Positions 29,778 through 41,197 of a DNA stretch of 64,000 nucleotides are shown piece by piece. The position numbers were made by a program, and so were the translations under genes. Under the pieces are notes generated by a model. That model was not told the DNA's origin and did not search any database. It was given only the letters and a program-made list of their open reading frames with translations. This stretch comes from Gavia stellata (Eukaryota; Chordata; Aves; Gaviiformes; Gaviidae): assembly GCF_030936135.1 (NCBI RefSeq), contig NC_082596.1, forward strand, positions 784,605 through 848,604, read 5' to 3'. The stretch's first letter is position 1, and the number at the start of each line of letters is the position of its first letter.

Positions 29778-30735
29778 ACACTCCCTTTTCCAGTGTCCTT
29801 TGTGCTTACAGAAAGCACACTGATCTTTCTCCAATGGTATTCCAGCCCTTTGTGCTCCACCAAGGGAAACCTTCTTCCACATCGGAACTATCCGAATCAC
29901 TATTTCTTTGTTCCCTTTCCCTTCAGCTCACCCCCCTTTCGACCTGCGCTGCCATATCCTGCTCATTTCTCCTTGCTCCATTACCCCGTCTTGGTCCAAA
30001 CAACATCTCGATGTCCTCCTCTTCTTCCCATTTCTCTTTTTATTTGTTGCATCACCTGCTGATGCTACACGCTGAACAACAATGCTTAGGTCCTTTCTTA
30101 TTTTCTGCCTCTAATGCTAATACACCACTTGCATTCACTTGCAATCAAACCACACTCCTTACGTATATCAATTATCCCATAATGCAAAGAACAAATTCAC
30201 ATATGACATCTCATCCCATTTTCCTTCGTGTCTACAAAACAACGACAATTGCAACACAGTATTGTAGTTTATACTTCTGTTTTTAGGCCATTTCTCCTGA
30301 TCATCCAGAGTATACAAGGACCACCAATAATTGCAATAGTCTACCAACTTTTTCTGAGTGAGGGGGTCACCCCCAAACTTGCTCCAATGTTTTAATATAC
30401 AACCCAAGGGCACTTAAGAATTCCACTAAATATATCCCATTCTGATATTTAAAATCCACTAAACCACATTTCTTTCTGATCTCCCAATCATTCCTTAAAG
30501 CAAAAACCCCCAAATCTACATATGGAATCTCATCCCATTTATCAGTTCTTCTACAAAACATCAACTGCAGAATAGTATTATAGGTTAAAGATCCATTTTC
30601 AGGACATTCTTTGCCATCTTCTAATCGAAATTGTGGCCACCACTGATTACAATATCTTTTCAATTTATCCGTAGTCATGGGGATCCCCCCCAAATTTATT
30701 CCAAAATTTCAGGATGCATCCTAGAGGGGAACAAG
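29778..30735 (-). pseudogene. gag: gag remnant, capsid deleted, matrix doubled
   Basis: A CCHC zinc knuckle lies at 29819-29778. Two matrix-like segments are in tandem: one with GCILK at 30721-30707, the other with GCILK at 30404-30390 (spacing 317 bp). Both continue into similar tryptophan-containing stretches. Only about 400 bp separates the second matrix copy's conserved GKWDE from the knuckle, against about 1.2 kb in the first provirus, so roughly 800 bp covering capsid are gone. Frame breaks separate the pieces. Confidence 0.82.
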
Positions 30736-31267
30736 CGGGTGGTTCCTGAGAAGCAGTTAAACCCATTTCGGTACTGAAAATCAAACCAGTGTTTCCACAC
30801 TAATCTTTAATATTGCCTACGCTCAATAAACCAGAAACCAGACCAGAGTGTGGAAACAAAACTTTCTCTAATGCGCTACCCCTTAGTGCCTTATATAGGG
30901 TGAAATATTCTTTGTTGCGCAACTTTCCTAATGTGGTCTTACAAAAGGTAAATATTTCCCAGGATTATACAAAGTTACCACACACCTGTACCCAAACCAA
31001 AATCCGGACTCCGGGTGTCCTCGTGGTAGCATACAGATTACACAATAGTGCACTTCCAGTACCACTACCTCAACAACGTGCACTTAATTCAGATACGACT
31101 TCCTTGTAAGCAGCCACTACCAGTACTTATAACCAATGTCATTACTCTCCCAGGTAGCCATCGCAGAAACTCACCCGACCAGGGAATTGGAGGGCCTCCC
31201 CGAAAATACTCCTGTGCGCATTGGAGTCCTTACGATTCGTCTGGTCTGTCAAGACTCTGGAGAGCTT

Positions 31268-31285
31268 GTCCCATCTGGGTTGCCA
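31268..31285 (-). promoter_or_regulatory. Primer-binding site of the second provirus
   Basis: On the minus strand TGGCAACCCAGATGGG starts five bases after the LTR end. Nearly identical to the site at 15867-15884. Confidence 0.7.
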
Positions 31286-31290
31286 AATTC

Positions 31291-31829
31291 TGCTACCGAA
31301 AATCATAATCAAGAAAACTCTCCAAACCAAATGACAGTTTAGAAAGTCGACATTGGTTTATTGCAGTGCTGGGCGCATGGGGGATTTCCCCTCCTAGCAT
31401 GCACACCGGGTTGAAGTAATGACAAGTATTTATAACACTTAACAAAGTTAGTTGCACCTACTGGTTGCACCCCTTAACTAACCTAGTGGTTAGTACCTTT
31501 CTTACTTCATCTTAAAGATACAGTTCTCTTTTAATTCACTACACATGCCCAGAGAGTAGGGGGCTTATTTGGGTTGGAGGCGTTTTCTAGCTAGGAGGTG
31601 TGATTTTCACATTATAATGAAGCAGGTCAGCATCGGGACACTATTTTGGCACTGTATTCTATTTGCCTAGAATTAGTCCTTGTGTTAGTCCTTGTTGTTA
31701 GTTAGTAGAGAGAGTTTTTATCTTTAATATGTCTAAATACCAGGTGCGTTCATTACAAACTATGTTCTTTACATTCTTTCCATTCCTTTCACCCATTTTT
31801 GACCTTGTGTTTCAAGATGTTCTATAACA
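31291..31829 (-). repeat. 5' LTR of the second provirus (539 bp)
   Basis: TG...CA ends. On the minus strand it opens TGTTATAGAACATCTTGAAA, similar to the start of the first provirus's 3' LTR. A TATAAATA box lies at 31434-31427 and AATAAA at 31362-31357, about 65 bp downstream. Confidence 0.85.
31427..31434 (-). promoter_or_regulatory. LTR TATA box
   Basis: TATAAATA on the minus strand, positioned about 65-75 bp upstream of the AATAAA signal, a normal U3-R spacing. Confidence 0.6.
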
Positions 31830-32925
31830 GGAGGAGAGAAGGAGAAAGAAGCGTCCGAACTGTCAAAGTCTAGAGTGAGGGCTGCGATGAGTTCCAGGCC
31901 CTCGGGGCCCTGTCACCCCTCTTCTGTGTCCTGGTCCCTGGTCCCTCTCCTTCCCGTGCTGCTGTGATGATTTTTTTTTTTTTCCCCCTGCTTCCCTGTA
32001 CCTCTTCTCTCTATTTTTCTGTCCTGCTTCTTCTTCCTCTGTCTTGTTCTGCCGGTCCCTTTTCTTCTTCTCTCTGTGCTTTTGTCCTGCTCCCTCTCCC
32101 TCTTTTTTTTTTTTTTTTTTCATCCTCTGTCTCTGTCCTGCAGCCCAGCTCTGTTGTTTGCTTTTCCATCTCTGTGTCCTGATCTCTGTCTGTCTCTCTT
32201 TTTCCCTAGAATTTCTCTGGCTTGTTTCCTGGTGTTCTTTTCCTCTCTGTGCCTGTATGTGCCGTTCCGTGTCCCTGCCCTCCTATCTTTCACCCTCTTT
32301 CCTTTTCTTTCTCTCTCCCCCACTTTGCCTTTCTCATTGTTGCTGTTTTTTCTCATTCTGCATCTCATTGTCCCTGTCCTTCTTCCTGTTAATCTCTTAC
32401 TCTCTCTGAGCCTTTGGGCGGCTCCCTGGTCCTCTTATTTATTGCTTCACCTCTCTGTCCCGCTCGCTGTCCCTGTTTTTTCTCTCGTTCCATTTCTCTT
32501 TCATTCTCTCTGTTGCTCTCATTGAATCTTTGTCCCAGTGTCCTGTTCCCTGTCGCTCTCTCTTTTGCGGTATCCCACTTCCTGTGCCTCACCTTTTTTC
32601 TCTGTCCTTCTTCTTGTCTTTCCTTGTTCCTCTGGCCTACTACTCATTGGTGTCTTTTTTTTTTTTTTTTCTTTCTCTGAGTCTCTGCCTTGGTCCTGTC
32701 ACTCTCCTCCTCTCTCTGTCTCTAATGTTTCTTTCTCCGTCTCTGCCCCACTCCTTGTCTCTTCTGTTATTCTCTCTGTCCTCCCCCTAACTTTTTGCCT
32801 GTATATCTCCATACCACTGCCTATCCCATTGTTCCTCACTGCATCTCCCTGTCCAGCTCTCTGTCCCGTTATTCCCCTTTGTCCTGCTCCTGGGCCTTTG
32901 TTCTCATGCTGCAGTCTGTCAGACC
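31830..32925 (+). repeat. CT-rich low-complexity tract
   Basis: Dense CTGTCCC/CTCTCT/TTTCTT sequence with several T runs of 12 or more. Same character as the left halves of the dispersed units. The minus strand is almost purely purine in places. Frames of 60-149 codons are compositional. Confidence 0.75.
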
Positions 32926-33848
32926 ACCTTCAATAATGGCACGGTCTACACAGCAGCAGGGCTGCTGGCGCCGAGTGGGATTCACCTTTCTCAATGGGGA
33001 AAGAGGGTCTTTCCTCATGGGCTAGTGGGGCTCGTTGACAGAGCTTTAAACTAGACTTGAAGGGGGAAGCGAGTAATGTCAGGCTTGCTCGTGACAAGCT
33101 GTGGGATGACACGCCAAGGCTAGAGGGACAGGGTGCTAGCGAGGGCCCTCAGTCTCTTCTTCTGAGACATGCTAGGCATGCCAAGGTCACTGAAGAAGGA
33201 AGGGGAGGAGGTGCTCCAGATGCCAGAGCAGAACTTCCCCTGCAGCCTGTGGTGAAGACCATGGTGATGCAGGTTGTCCCCCTGCAGCCCATGGAGGTCC
33301 ACGGTGGAGCAGACATAGACCTGCAGTACGTGGAGGACCTGATGCCGGAGCATGTGCATGTGCCTGAATGAACCTGTGACCCAGTGGAGAGGAACCCGTG
33401 CTGGAGCAGGTTTTCTGGCAGGACCTTTGGCCCCATGGCCCTGTGGGAGGGACCTCATACGGGAGCAGAAGAAGAGCATGAGCAAGAAGGAGCAACAGAG
33501 ACAAGATCTGATGAATTGACTGCTAGCCCCGCTTCCTGTTCCCCGCTGTTTCTTGGGGGGAGGAGGTAGAGAAGTCAGGAGTGAAGGTGAGCCCAGGAAA
33601 CAAGAGAGGCACAGGGGGAAGGTGTTTTTCAGATTTATTTCTCATTATCCTGTTATGATTTTGATTGACAATAAATTAATTTCCCAAAGTCGAGTGTGTT
33701 TTGCTTGTGACAATGATTCGTGAGTGATCTCTCTTTGTCCTTATCTTGACCCACAAGCTTTTTTGTTATATTTTGTCTCCCTGTCTTGTTGAGGATAGAG
33801 CGGATTGGTGGGCATCCAGTGGCCAGCCAAGGTCAGCCCACCACAGTT
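32926..33848 (+). mobile_element. LTR-type interspersed element
   Basis: An island of balanced composition inside pyrimidine tracts. The right part ends like an avian LTR: AATAAA at 33670-33675, CTTGACCCACAAGC near 33748, and a terminal GCCAGCCAAGGTCAGCCCACCACA-type end at 33848. The left part (32930-33230) includes GACAAGCTGTGGGATGACAC, which I associate with common avian interspersed repeats. The left boundary is uncertain, and two elements may be joined here. Confidence 0.65.
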
Positions 33849-34350
33849 TCCTTTTATCAGCCTCCCTGTCCCTATTTTTTAATTCTTGCATATGTTTCTT
33901 GAACCCAGTAGGCTTTTAAATTTTCTTGATACCTTTCCCTCTTCATGTCACCCTGACCTAATTTTAATTTATTGCCTGTGTTTCTTGTACCCTATCGCTT
34001 TTCAAATTTTCTTTTTATGTCTCCCTCTATGCAGCTCTGTGTACCTATTTTTTTGTTGTCCATGATTCTTGTATCATGTTGCTTTCAAAATTTTCTTTCT
34101 ATGTCTCTCTCTATCCATCTCCCTGTCTCTAATTCTGAATTATTCCCTCTCTGTCCTGTACTCCATCACTTTTTACATTTTCTTTCTACATCTCCCTCTT
34201 TCTATCCCCCGTCCCTATTTTTTAGTTCTTGACTATGTTTCTTGTACCCTGTCGCTTTTTGAAATTTTCTTTCTACATCTATCTCTATCTTGCTCCCTGT
34301 TTCTATTTTTTTATTTCTTGACAATATTTCTTCCCCCCCATCACTTTAGA
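33849..34350 (+). repeat. Pyrimidine-rich satellite, block B
   Basis: Six or so monomers with CCCTATTTTTTA, CTTGTACCCT, CGCTTTT..AAATTTTCTTTCTA landmarks at about 80-90 bp spacing. Confidence 0.85.
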
Positions 34351-35165
34351 ATTTTTCCCCATCCCTTGTCTTGTCTCTGTCTTGTTGTCCTGCTGGTCCC
34401 TTCTGCCTCTGTCTCCTGCTCCCTGTCTCTCTTACTTATTCCTCCATCTCTCTGTCCCTGTTTTTTTGCTCAGTCTCCCCTCTCTCTACAGCGTTGTTCT
34501 GGTCCCCATCCCTCTCTTTTTCCCAGCATCCCATTTTCTGGCTCACACCTCTTCTCTATGTCCCTCTGTCCTCCCTCCTGCTTTTCTCTTGCCTTTTTTT
34601 CTCTCTGTCCCGCTGAGTTTGGGCACTGAGCCTTGTAGCCAACTCACTGCTGGGATTTCTTATATGCATTGATGATTAAACTTTTCCTGCCTCCTTGGTG
34701 CCCCTGGATGTGTTTGCAGCCCCTGGGTGCAGAGCTTGTGGCTGTGGACAGGTGCAGGGGAGGGGGTGATGTGATGGGGGGCTTTGGCAAGGGCCCCTAT
34801 TCCTGATGGGCTCCAGCTCAGGCAGCCCCAGCTGTGGCCAGTGAGGCTGAGGATGGGGCTGGCCCTGCTGTGTGAAGGGACTTCAGCTGTAAATGGGGCT
34901 GCCTGAGCATGCCTGCCTGAGGGAGCTGACAAAGGGGAGCTGGCTGAGGAGGGAATCTGAGGAGGTCCTGCAGGCACCTGCCTCCAGCAACGAAGGGCCA
35001 GTCCCTGTGGCAAGGTGGGATCCCTCCGAGCTGTCCCTGACAAAGCAGACCACCAGTATGTGAAGGTCGGGCAGGTGGCACTGTGGAGGAGGAAGAGGCA
35101 GAGAGAGAAGCTTCAGGGTGGTGAAGGTCTCCTGCTGGCACAAGCAAATGCTGTGAGTCACGCAT
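34351..35165. repeat. Dispersed unit, copy at 34.4-35.2 kb
   Basis: CT-rich left half, GTTTGGGCACTGAGCCTTG junction, polyadenylation-like ATTAAA at 34675-34680 (AATAAA in the copy at 26.8 kb), GC-rich right half ending GAAGGTCTCCTGCTGGCAC and GTGAGTCACG. Minus-strand frame 35043-34660 corresponds to those in the other copies. Confidence 0.78.
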
Positions 35166-35850
35166 TCCATCCTCTGAGTGCTGGCCCATCTCTGCCACCC
35201 TTCTCCAGATGTCTGCCTGCCTCCCTTCCTCTGTCTCCATCTCTGCTCACCCACCTCCCTGCATGGCTCCCAAAACCTTGTTATTCTTCTGCTAACTCTG
35301 CCCAGTACCCCATTGCCTTTTAAATTTTTTCTATGTCTCTCTCTAACTGTCTCCCTCTTCCTATTTTTCAGTTTTTCTGCACTGCCTTGTACCCCATTAC
35401 TTTTTAAATTTCATTTCTATGTCTCTCCCTAAATGTCTCCCTGACCCTATTTTTTAATACCTCCCTCTGCTCTGTACCCCATCACTTTTCAAACTTCCTT
35501 TCTATGCCTCCCTCTGCTGGGCTCCCTTTTCCTTATTTCTTTCCTTTTTCCACTGGTTTTACAATTTTCTTTATACGTATGTCTCTCTCCAGCTCCCTGG
35601 CCTTATTTTTTAATTCTTGCCTGTGTGAATTATACCCTGACACCTTTTGAATATTCTTTCTATTTCTATCTTCTTCCCTGTGTTTCCTGTACCCCACTGC
35701 TTTCTAGTTTCTCTTTCTATGTATCCCTGTACCTGTCTCCCTATCTTTATTTCTTAATGTTTTCCTACCTGTCCTGTACCCTGTTGCTTTTTAACTTTTA
35801 CTTCTATGTCTCCCTCTATCCGGCTCACTGTCCCCATTTTTCAATTCTTC
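35166..35850 (+). repeat. Pyrimidine-rich satellite, block C
   Basis: Begins with a short CT-rich stretch, then monomers with TGTACCCCAT(T/C)ACTTTT.AAATTTC and CTATGTCTC landmarks to about 35850. Confidence 0.82.
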
Positions 35851-36048
35851 CCTTTAGCTGGGGAGGGGTCTGCCCAGGCATGCATACCTGAGGGAGTTGA
35901 TGTAGGAGAACTGGCTGAGGAGGGAATCCGAGGAGGTCCTGCAGGCAGGTGCCTCCAGCAAGGAATGTCCAGTCCCTGCAGCAATGAAGGATCCCACTGA
36001 GCAATAAAACTGGGGGTGGAGGTCGGGGGGGGGGCCCTGCTTGGGACT
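35851..36048. repeat. Partial dispersed unit
   Basis: Aligns with 26.05-27.17 kb-type GC-rich sequence (TGCCTGAGGGAG-like and GTGCCTCCAGCAAGG, CAGTCCCTGCAG). Both ends are cut. Confidence 0.75.
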
Positions 36049-36304
36049 GGCTGGGCATCGGTCGGTTGGTGGTGAGCAATTGTTTTAATTTGCATCACTT
36101 GTTTTTCTTGGCTTTTATTTTCCTCTCTGTTGTTTGCAGTTTTTTTTTTCCCTCCCTTTACTTTTTTTTTTTAATAAATTTCTTTTTAATTATTACACTG
36201 TTTTTGTATCAACCCAGGAGTGTCTGTCTCATGTTTACCCTTCCAGTTCTCCCCCCATCCCAGCTGTGTGGTGCTTAGTTGCCAGCCAGGGTGAAACCAT
36301 GACG
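36049..36304 (+). mobile_element. LTR fragment paralogous to 23240-23437
   Basis: GGGCATCGGTCGGTTGG, GCATCACTTG, TATCAACCCAGGAG and TGGTGCTTAGTTGCCAGCC match the fragment at 23.2 kb. The right flank (GAAGCTGCCTATTGTTATTT) is also shared, so both derive from one duplicated segment. Confidence 0.82.
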
Positions 36305-38689
36305 CTGTGTCTATTTTATGAAGCTGCCTATTGTTATTTTAAAAATACCTACATATATTTTTATATTTTAAAATATTTTAAATATTTAAAAAGTCTCCCA
36401 TGTACCCAGTCACTTTAAAAATTTTCTTTCTATGTCTATTTTTATCCAGTCCACTGTCTTTATTTTTTAATTTGTTCCTCTATGTCCTGTGCCCCGTCGC
36501 TTCTAAGTTCCCTTTCTATTTCTCAGTTCACTGTCACTGTTTTCTTAATTTTTCCTGACTGTCCTGTACCCAATCACTTTTAAAATTTTCCTTCTATGTC
36601 TACTTTTATCAAGCTGCGTATCATTGTTTATTAATTCTTTCCTGGCTATCGTGTAGCCTGACGCTTTTTATATTTTCTTTCTAAGTCTACTTTAACCTAT
36701 TCACTGTCTTTATTATTTCTTTATTTCCTTGATCACCATTGCTTTTAAAAATTTCTGTCTACTTTTATCCATTTGTGGTCTTTATTTCACTGTCTTCCAT
36801 TTTTTTAATTATTTCCTCTCTTTCCTTAATGCCATTGCTTTTACATTTTTTCTATGTCTCTGCTTTAGTTAGCTGTTCCTCTTTTTTTAATACTTCATTT
36901 ATTTCCCTAATCCCCCTCACTTCTTAAATGTTCTTTCTGTGCCTACTTTTACTCCCCTTGCTGTCTTTTTTTCCATTATTTCTCCATCTTCTGTGCCATT
37001 GCTTTTTAGATCTTCTTTCTGCATCTCCGTTTTAGTTTGGTGTCGCCATTTTTAAAATTTTTCCTTATTTCCTTAATCCCCCTTGCTTTGAAAATTTTCT
37101 ACGTTTATCTCGTTCGCTGTCTTTAGTTTTGAATTTTTTTTCCTTGGTTTTCCTTAGTGCCATCGCTTCTTAGATTGTCTTCTGATGTCTCCGTTTTCGT
37201 TTGCCATCGCTACTTTTAAGTTTTTTCCTCATTTCTTTAATCCCCGTTGCTTTTAAAATGTTCTGTCTACTTTTATCCTCTTTACTGTCTTTATTTTGTT
37301 GTCTTTATTCTTTAATGATTTATTCTCTTTCCTTAGTGCCATCACTTTTAAATTTTTCCTTCAATGTCTGTTTTAGTTTGCGCTCCCTGTTTAGTTTTTT
37401 CCCCTTTTCCTCCCTAATTCCCATCGCTTTTAAAATGTGTTTTCTATGCCTACTTTTTTCCCATCGATATTTTTATTTTTAATTATTTTTTGTCTGTCTT
37501 CAGTGCCATAGCCTTTTAAATTTTCTTTCTACTTCTCCATTTTAGTTCAATGTTGCTATGTTTTAATTTTTTCCTTATTTCCTTAATCCCTGTTGCTTTT
37601 ACAGTTTTCTGTCTAATTTTATCCCGCTTGCCATCTTTATTTTTTAAGTATTACTTAGCTTTCCTTTGTGCCAGCCCTTTATAAATTTTCTTTCTACATC
37701 TGTTTCAGTTCGCTGTTTCTGTTTTTAATTTTTTCCATTTATTTCCGTAATCCCCTTTTAAATTTTCTACTTTTATCACATTTGCTGTCTTTATTTTACT
37801 GTGTTTTCTTTTAAATTTTTCTTCTGTTTCCCTAGTGCCCTTGCTTTTTAAGGTTTTTTTCTACATCTCTCTTAGTTTACTGTCGCTATCTTTTATTTTT
37901 TGCCTTTATTTCCCTAATCCCCCTCGCTTTTTTAAATATTATTTCTAGGCTTCCTTTTATTCCTTTCATTATCTTCATTTCTCATTATTTCTTCTCTTTC
38001 CTCAGTGCCGTTGCTTTTTAGATTTTCTTTCTACACCTCCGGTTTAGTTCACCGTCCCTGTTTTAAATTTTTTTCGTTATTTCTTCAGTCCCCATTGCTC
38101 TTAAGATTTTCAATCTACTTTCATCGTGTCTACTGTCTTTATTTTTTAATTATTGCTTGCCTTTCTTTAGTGCCGTCGCTTTTTAAATTTTTGTCCTACG
38201 CCACCATTTTAGTTTGCTGTCCCTATTTTTAATTTTTTCTGTATTTCCCTAAACCCTGTTGCTTTTAAAATTTTCTGTCTACCTTTATCCTATTCACTGT
38301 CTTTATTTTTTAATTGTTTCTTTTCTTTCCTTAGTGCAGTCGCTTTTTACAATTTCTGTCTCTGTTTAGTTTGCTGTAGCTATTTTTTTAATGCTTACCT
38401 CTCTTAGTCCCTTGGCTTTGAAAGCTTTGCTTCTATGTATAGTTTTATCTAGTTTGCTCTCTTTTTTTTTTCCCCAGTTGTTTCCTGCTAGTCCTCTACT
38501 TACTTGCTTTTGAATTAATTGTCTTTCTGTGTCAAGGTTCCTTTCTGTTTCTCCCTCTAGCCATCTTACGTTCTCTAATTTTTAATTCTTTCCACATCTG
38601 TAGCTTTTTAATTTTTCTTTCTATGACTGCCTCTGTCTGGCTTCCTGTTCATAATTTTCTTTTTTTTTTTAATGCCTTCTGCTTTGTTC
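36305..38689 (+). repeat. Pyrimidine-rich satellite, block D
   Basis: Paralogue of block A (23438-26399), with the same monomer order over most of its length and several internal deletions. Confidence 0.9.
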
Positions 38690-39715
38690 CCCTGTTGCAG
38701 TTTTCTCTCTGTCTCCCTCTATCCAGTTCCCTACCGTGGAAAAATCCCCCTCCTCCAACTCTGTGTTTCCTGCCTGCATGTGTCTCCTTCTCTATGTCCC
38801 TCTCTGCTGTTCCTGTTGTCCTGCTCGGTCCCTTCCATCTCTCACCCCTGCTCCCTCCCCCTCTTATTTATGGCTCCATCTCTCCATTCCTGCGGTTCTC
38901 GTGCTCCATCTCTCCATCCTCCTCCTCATTGCCCTCCATTTCTCTCTCTCTCCACCCTTGTGCAGCTCCCCGTCCCTCTTTTTTTTGTTCCCAGCATCCC
39001 ATTTTCTGGCTCCCTGCCCCACACCTCTTCTCTACCGCCCTCTGTCCTTCCTCCTGCTTGCCTCTTCCCTCTTTTCCCTCTGTCCTGCTGCCTTGGGGCA
39101 CCGAGCCTTGGAGCCAGCTCACTGCCTGGATTCCTGATGTGCTTTACTGAATACACTTTTCCTGCCTCCTCGGTGCCCCTGGATGTGTTTGCAGCCCCTG
39201 GGTGCAGAGCTCGTGGCTGTGGACAGGTGCAGGGAGGGGGGGATGTGCTGGGGGCTTTGGCAGGGGCCCCTGTTGCCAATGGGCTCCAGCTGGGCCTAGA
39301 GCTGGGGCAGCCCCAGGTGTGGCCAGTGAGGCTGAGGATGGGGCTGGCCCTGCTGTGTGAAGGGGCTCTAGCTATAAAGGGGGCTGCCACCAGGGTACGC
39401 CTGCCTGAGGGAGCTGACAAAGGGGAGCTGGCTGAGGAGGGAATCTGAGGGGGTCCTGCAGGCAGGTGCCTCTGGCAAGGCATGGCCAGTCCCTGCAGCA
39501 ATGAAGGATCCCACCGAGCTGTCCCTGACTGAATGCACCACCAGCACACAGCGCTGGGAGCTCGGTGCCTCCGTTGGCTGCCTGTGTGAGCCACTGGGAA
39601 GCCTCATGGTGGAGGAGCATCGAGGCGCCTGCTGCTGAGGCAGAGCGAAAAGCCTTGGGGTGGTGAAGGTCTCCTGCCAGTGCCAGGAGCTGTGATGAGT
39701 CATGTGTTCTTTTGT
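38690..39715. repeat. Dispersed unit, copy at 38.7-39.7 kb
   Basis: Close paralogue of 26400-27375, including the preceding CCTTCTGCTTTGTTCCCCTG (38672) and the CTCTATCCAGTT(C/T)CC. The polyadenylation-like signal is decayed to AATACA (39150-39155). Minus-strand frame 39594-38926 (222 codons) parallels 27184-26555. Confidence 0.82.
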
Positions 39716-41197
39716 GTGCTGCCTGGTACTCAGTTGCTTTTTAAAATTCCTTCTACGTCTCCCTCTACCTGGTTCCTTTTCTTGATACATTTTTTCTTTT
39801 TAAATTCTTCCCTATATTTCTTGTATCCCATGGCGATTTAATTTCTCTTTCACAACTTCGTTTATTGGGTACCCTTTCCCTAAATTTTAATTCCTTAGTC
39901 TTTCCTTAGTGCCATCGCTTTTTAAATTTTCTTTTTACATCTCTGTTTCAGTCTGCTGTTCCGATTTCATAATTTTTTCTTTTATTTCCCTAATGCCTAT
40001 GATATGTAAAAATAGAAAGACACTTGTAATTAGCTCATATTTGCTGAATCAGTATGTACAATATGTACCTTGTCTAAGCCTTAGATAGTGACCATATCTA
40101 TTGTAGAATCCTTAAGAGACTCATTAAGAAAACCCGTGCTGGTGATGTTCACTAAGGGCCAAGGTTGTTGAAGAACTAACGCATCAATTAAAAGAAAATT
40201 ATAGTTGGATTGATGCTTGTTGAGGAACTAGCGCATCAATTAAAGAAAATGATAGCAGGAACACTAACTTTGAGACCAGCTAATGCTAGTTAGAAAATGC
40301 AGAATTTGCCAAGTGTCGAAGAATATGTATTAATGGCCAAAAGTTCGTCCAAAGCATAAGAGAGGAAGAAGAAGATGAGACCCTCTGAGGAAGTAAATGA
40401 CCACCAGAACCAGGCCCGAGCATGCGCAAAGATAATGTGGACATTTTTAGACGTGATGACATAAGTATTTTAATTAGTCCACCCGATTTATGCATATGCA
40501 TGATTTGTCTTATGTAATCTCATTAATATGTATACATTTGTGTAATAAATAATTGCTTGCTCGCCAAAGAAGTGTGCAAGCTTTGAGGAACAATCCCCTT
40601 GCACCCCGGCGCCGAAGTAAACATACCTGCTTTATAACTCTTTGTGAGTTGTAAAGTTTGTTTCTGCATGTCACCTACCGTGTTTTACCAGTTGCTTCTA
40701 TGCCTGCTTTTACTCCCTTTGCTGTCTTTTTTTACTCTTTCTTCTCTTTCTTCTGTGCCATCGCTATTTAGGTTCTCTTTCTAGGTCTCTGTTTTAGTTT
40801 GCTGTCGCTATTTTTTAACTTTTTTCCTTATTTCCTTAGTCACCATTGCTTTTTAAAATCCGCTGTCTACTTTCACCCCATTTGCGGTCTTTATTTGTCT
40901 TCCTTTCTTTTTTAGTTATTCCTTGTCTTTCCTTCGTGCCCTCGCTTTTTGAATTTTCTGCCTATGTCTGCTCTTTAAATGTTCTTTCTATGCCTACTTT
41001 TATTCCCTTCCCTGTCTTTTTTATTTATTTCTTGTCTTTCCTTAGTGCCATTGCTTTTTAAATTTTCTTTCGACAGCTCTTTTAGTTTGCTGTCCCTATA
41101 CTTTAATTCTCCCCTTTATTTCCCAAATCCCCCTCGTTTTTTAAATTTTGTTTCTATGCCTACGTACATTACATTCACTGTCTTAGTTTTTTAACGA
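39716..41197 (+). repeat. Pyrimidine-rich satellite, block E (interrupted)
   Basis: Satellite monomers on both sides of a solo LTR at 40000-40673. The interrupted monomer (CTAATGCCTA / CCTACCGTGTTTTACCAG) can be recognised because intact copies occur repeatedly after 43 kb. Confidence 0.88.
40000..40673 (+). mobile_element. Solo LTR with 4-bp target duplication
   Basis: A 674-bp TG...CA insertion inside a satellite monomer. CCTA is present at 39996-39999 and 40674-40677; intact satellite monomers have it once, which proves the insertion boundaries. A 4-bp duplication fits class I (gammaretrovirus-like) integrases. AATAAA at 40544-40549 indicates plus orientation. Inside, GAACTA(A/G)CGCATCAATTAAA occurs twice, about 50 bp apart (near 40175 and 40225). 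Sequence differs from the LTRs of both proviruses, so it is another family or subfamily. Confidence 0.9.

Larger units (their letters stand above)
27711..31829 (-). mobile_element. Second gammaretrovirus-like provirus, 3'-truncated
   Basis: Same family as the provirus at 15572-23125, on the minus strand. From the right: LTR (31829-31291), primer site, leader, gag pieces, pro, RT and RNase H, then an abrupt end at about 27711 inside RNase H. Integrase, env and the 3' LTR are missing. The capsid region is deleted and a matrix-like segment is present twice. The CT-rich sequence begins at the breakpoint, suggesting loss by rearrangement within the satellite. Confidence 0.93.

Noticed and set aside
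28312..30286. Plus-strand frames of 65-189 codons across the second provirus
   Set aside because: Antisense shadows of the minus-strand retroviral genes.
33120..33504. Minus-strand frames of 95-121 codons in the LTR-type element
   Set aside because: Antisense to the element, overlapping each other in different frames, with no known domain.
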